Assembly: GCA_035296565.1 (NCBI GenBank)
Contig: DATHAQ010000022.1
Location: 1-7,109 of the forward strand
Length of the DNA stretch: 7,109 nucleotides
Source of the DNA: JACCZR01 sp035296565
GTDB lineage: Bacteria; Actinomycetota; Thermoleophilia; Solirubrobacterales; Thermoleophilaceae
Direction of reading: 5' to 3'
In this document: positions 6,627-7,109 of the stretch, piece by piece
Layout: the number at the start of each line of letters is the position of its first letter
Numbering within the stretch: position 1 is the first letter of the stretch
Translations under genes and position numbers: made by a program
The notes under the pieces: generated by a model
The model's input: the letters and a program-made list of their open reading frames with translations, nothing else
Database searches by the model: none
What the model was told of the DNA's origin: nothing

Positions 6627-7109
6627 CGCCCGGTTGCGTCGCGCAGAGCCGGCTGCAGCTCGGCCCACCTGAATACGTAGCCGAGCCGCTCGAGTCGTGC
6701 GGGCACAGCGCGCTGGCCGGTGATCACAATCTCAGCCATCTCGCCGTAGAGGGTCTTCACGGCGAGCGCGGGGACGGGCGCGAATGCAGGGCGGCGCAGC
6801 ACACGCCCCAGCGTCTTCGACAGCTCCCCATTGGTCACGGGCTCTGGCGCGGTCACGTTCATCGGCCCGCTCATCTGCTCGTTCTCGAGCGCGAAGATGG
6901 TGGCGCCCACCACATCGTCGAGATGTACCCAGGGCACGTACTGACGCCCACCGGCGACCGGGCCGCCGATGCCCGCCTTGAAGAAGGGCAGCATCTTCTC
7001 GAGTGCTCCGCCTGATTCGGAGAGCACCACTCCGGTCCGGTTGAGCACCACCCGAACGCCCAGCGCCTCCGCGCGGCACGCCTCCGCCTCCCAGTCGGCG
7101 CTCAGCTGC
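6623..7109 (-). CDS. TIGR01777-family NAD(P)-dependent epimerase, C-terminal part (5' end outside window)
   Basis: On the minus strand the frame is open from the right edge to a TAG at 6625-6623, giving 161 visible residues. The GTG at 7051 is internal. The visible part starts QLSADWEAEA, followed by VVLNRTGVVLSESGGALEKM. Next come LPFFKAGIGGPVAGGRQYVP with WVHLDDVV, and then FALENEQMSGPMNVTAPEPV. This order (DWE, RTGVVL with GGAL, GGRQ followed by W-H-DD) matches the second half of the TIGR01777 (YfcH/SDR39U1-like) atypical short-chain dehydrogenases. The last 50 or so residues (LGRVLRRPAFAPVPALAVKT, GQRAVPARLERLGYVFRW) match the DUF1731 tail of that family. The Rossmann NAD(P) site and catalytic residues lie outside the window. 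Full proteins have about 300 residues. The substrate is unknown for the family in general. It converges on the liv operon and is probably unrelated to it. Confidence 0.94.
   Translation of the reverse strand, partial: QLSADWEAEACRAEALGVRVVLNRTGVVLSESGGALEKMLPFFKAGIGGPVAGGRQYVPWVHLDDVVGATIFALENEQMSGPMNVTAPEPVTNGELSKTLGRVLRRPAFAPVPALAVKTLYGEMAEIVITGQRAVPARLERLGYVFRWAELQPALRDATGR

Noticed and set aside
6332..7015. 227-codon plus-strand frame across the convergent junction
   Set aside because: Arg/Ala/His-rich shadow spanning two well-supported genes on opposite strands.

Overview
The window looks like chromosomal DNA from a high-GC actinobacterium. The GC content is roughly two thirds judged by eye, codons end mostly in G or C, and two genes start with TTG. 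A lineage such as Thermoleophilia (Solirubrobacter or Gaiella relatives) would fit the gene set and the Asp/Gly-rich lipoprotein start. That placement is inference, since no rRNA or marker gene is present.

Layout: bases 1-756 hold the 3' part of an EamA/DMT-family membrane transporter, cut by the left edge. After an 81-base gap a five-gene ABC importer cassette of the branched-chain (hydrophobic) amino acid class runs rightward: a lipoprotein substrate-binding protein (838-2112), livH permease (2197-3267), livM permease (3271-4623), livG ATPase (4620-5453) and livF ATPase (5453-6163). A sixth, unrecognised gene for a four-helix membrane protein (6168-6626) follows livF by 4 bases and is probably in the same transcript. 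On the opposite strand, cut by the right edge, lies the C-terminal part of a TIGR01777-type NAD(P)-dependent epimerase (6623-7109). Its stop codon overlaps that of the four-helix gene in one CTAG palindrome.

How the genes work together: the lipoprotein captures a ligand outside the membrane. LivH and LivM form the transmembrane channel, and LivG and LivF form the ATPase pair that drives import. The order and tight spacing (3-base gap, ATGA overlap, TGATG overlap, 4-base gap) indicate one translationally coupled operon. The exception is the 84-base gap between the binding-protein gene and livH. It contains a 12-bp GC-rich hairpin without a T-run, a plausible device for making more binding protein than permease. 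The ligand cannot be read from sequence: this family also includes urea, amide and aromatic-compound importers.

I found no CRISPR array, RNA gene, insertion sequence or phage gene, and nothing that amounts to a clearly new system. The most interesting items are the unrecognised membrane protein appended to the liv operon and the RNA structure between the binding-protein gene and livH.
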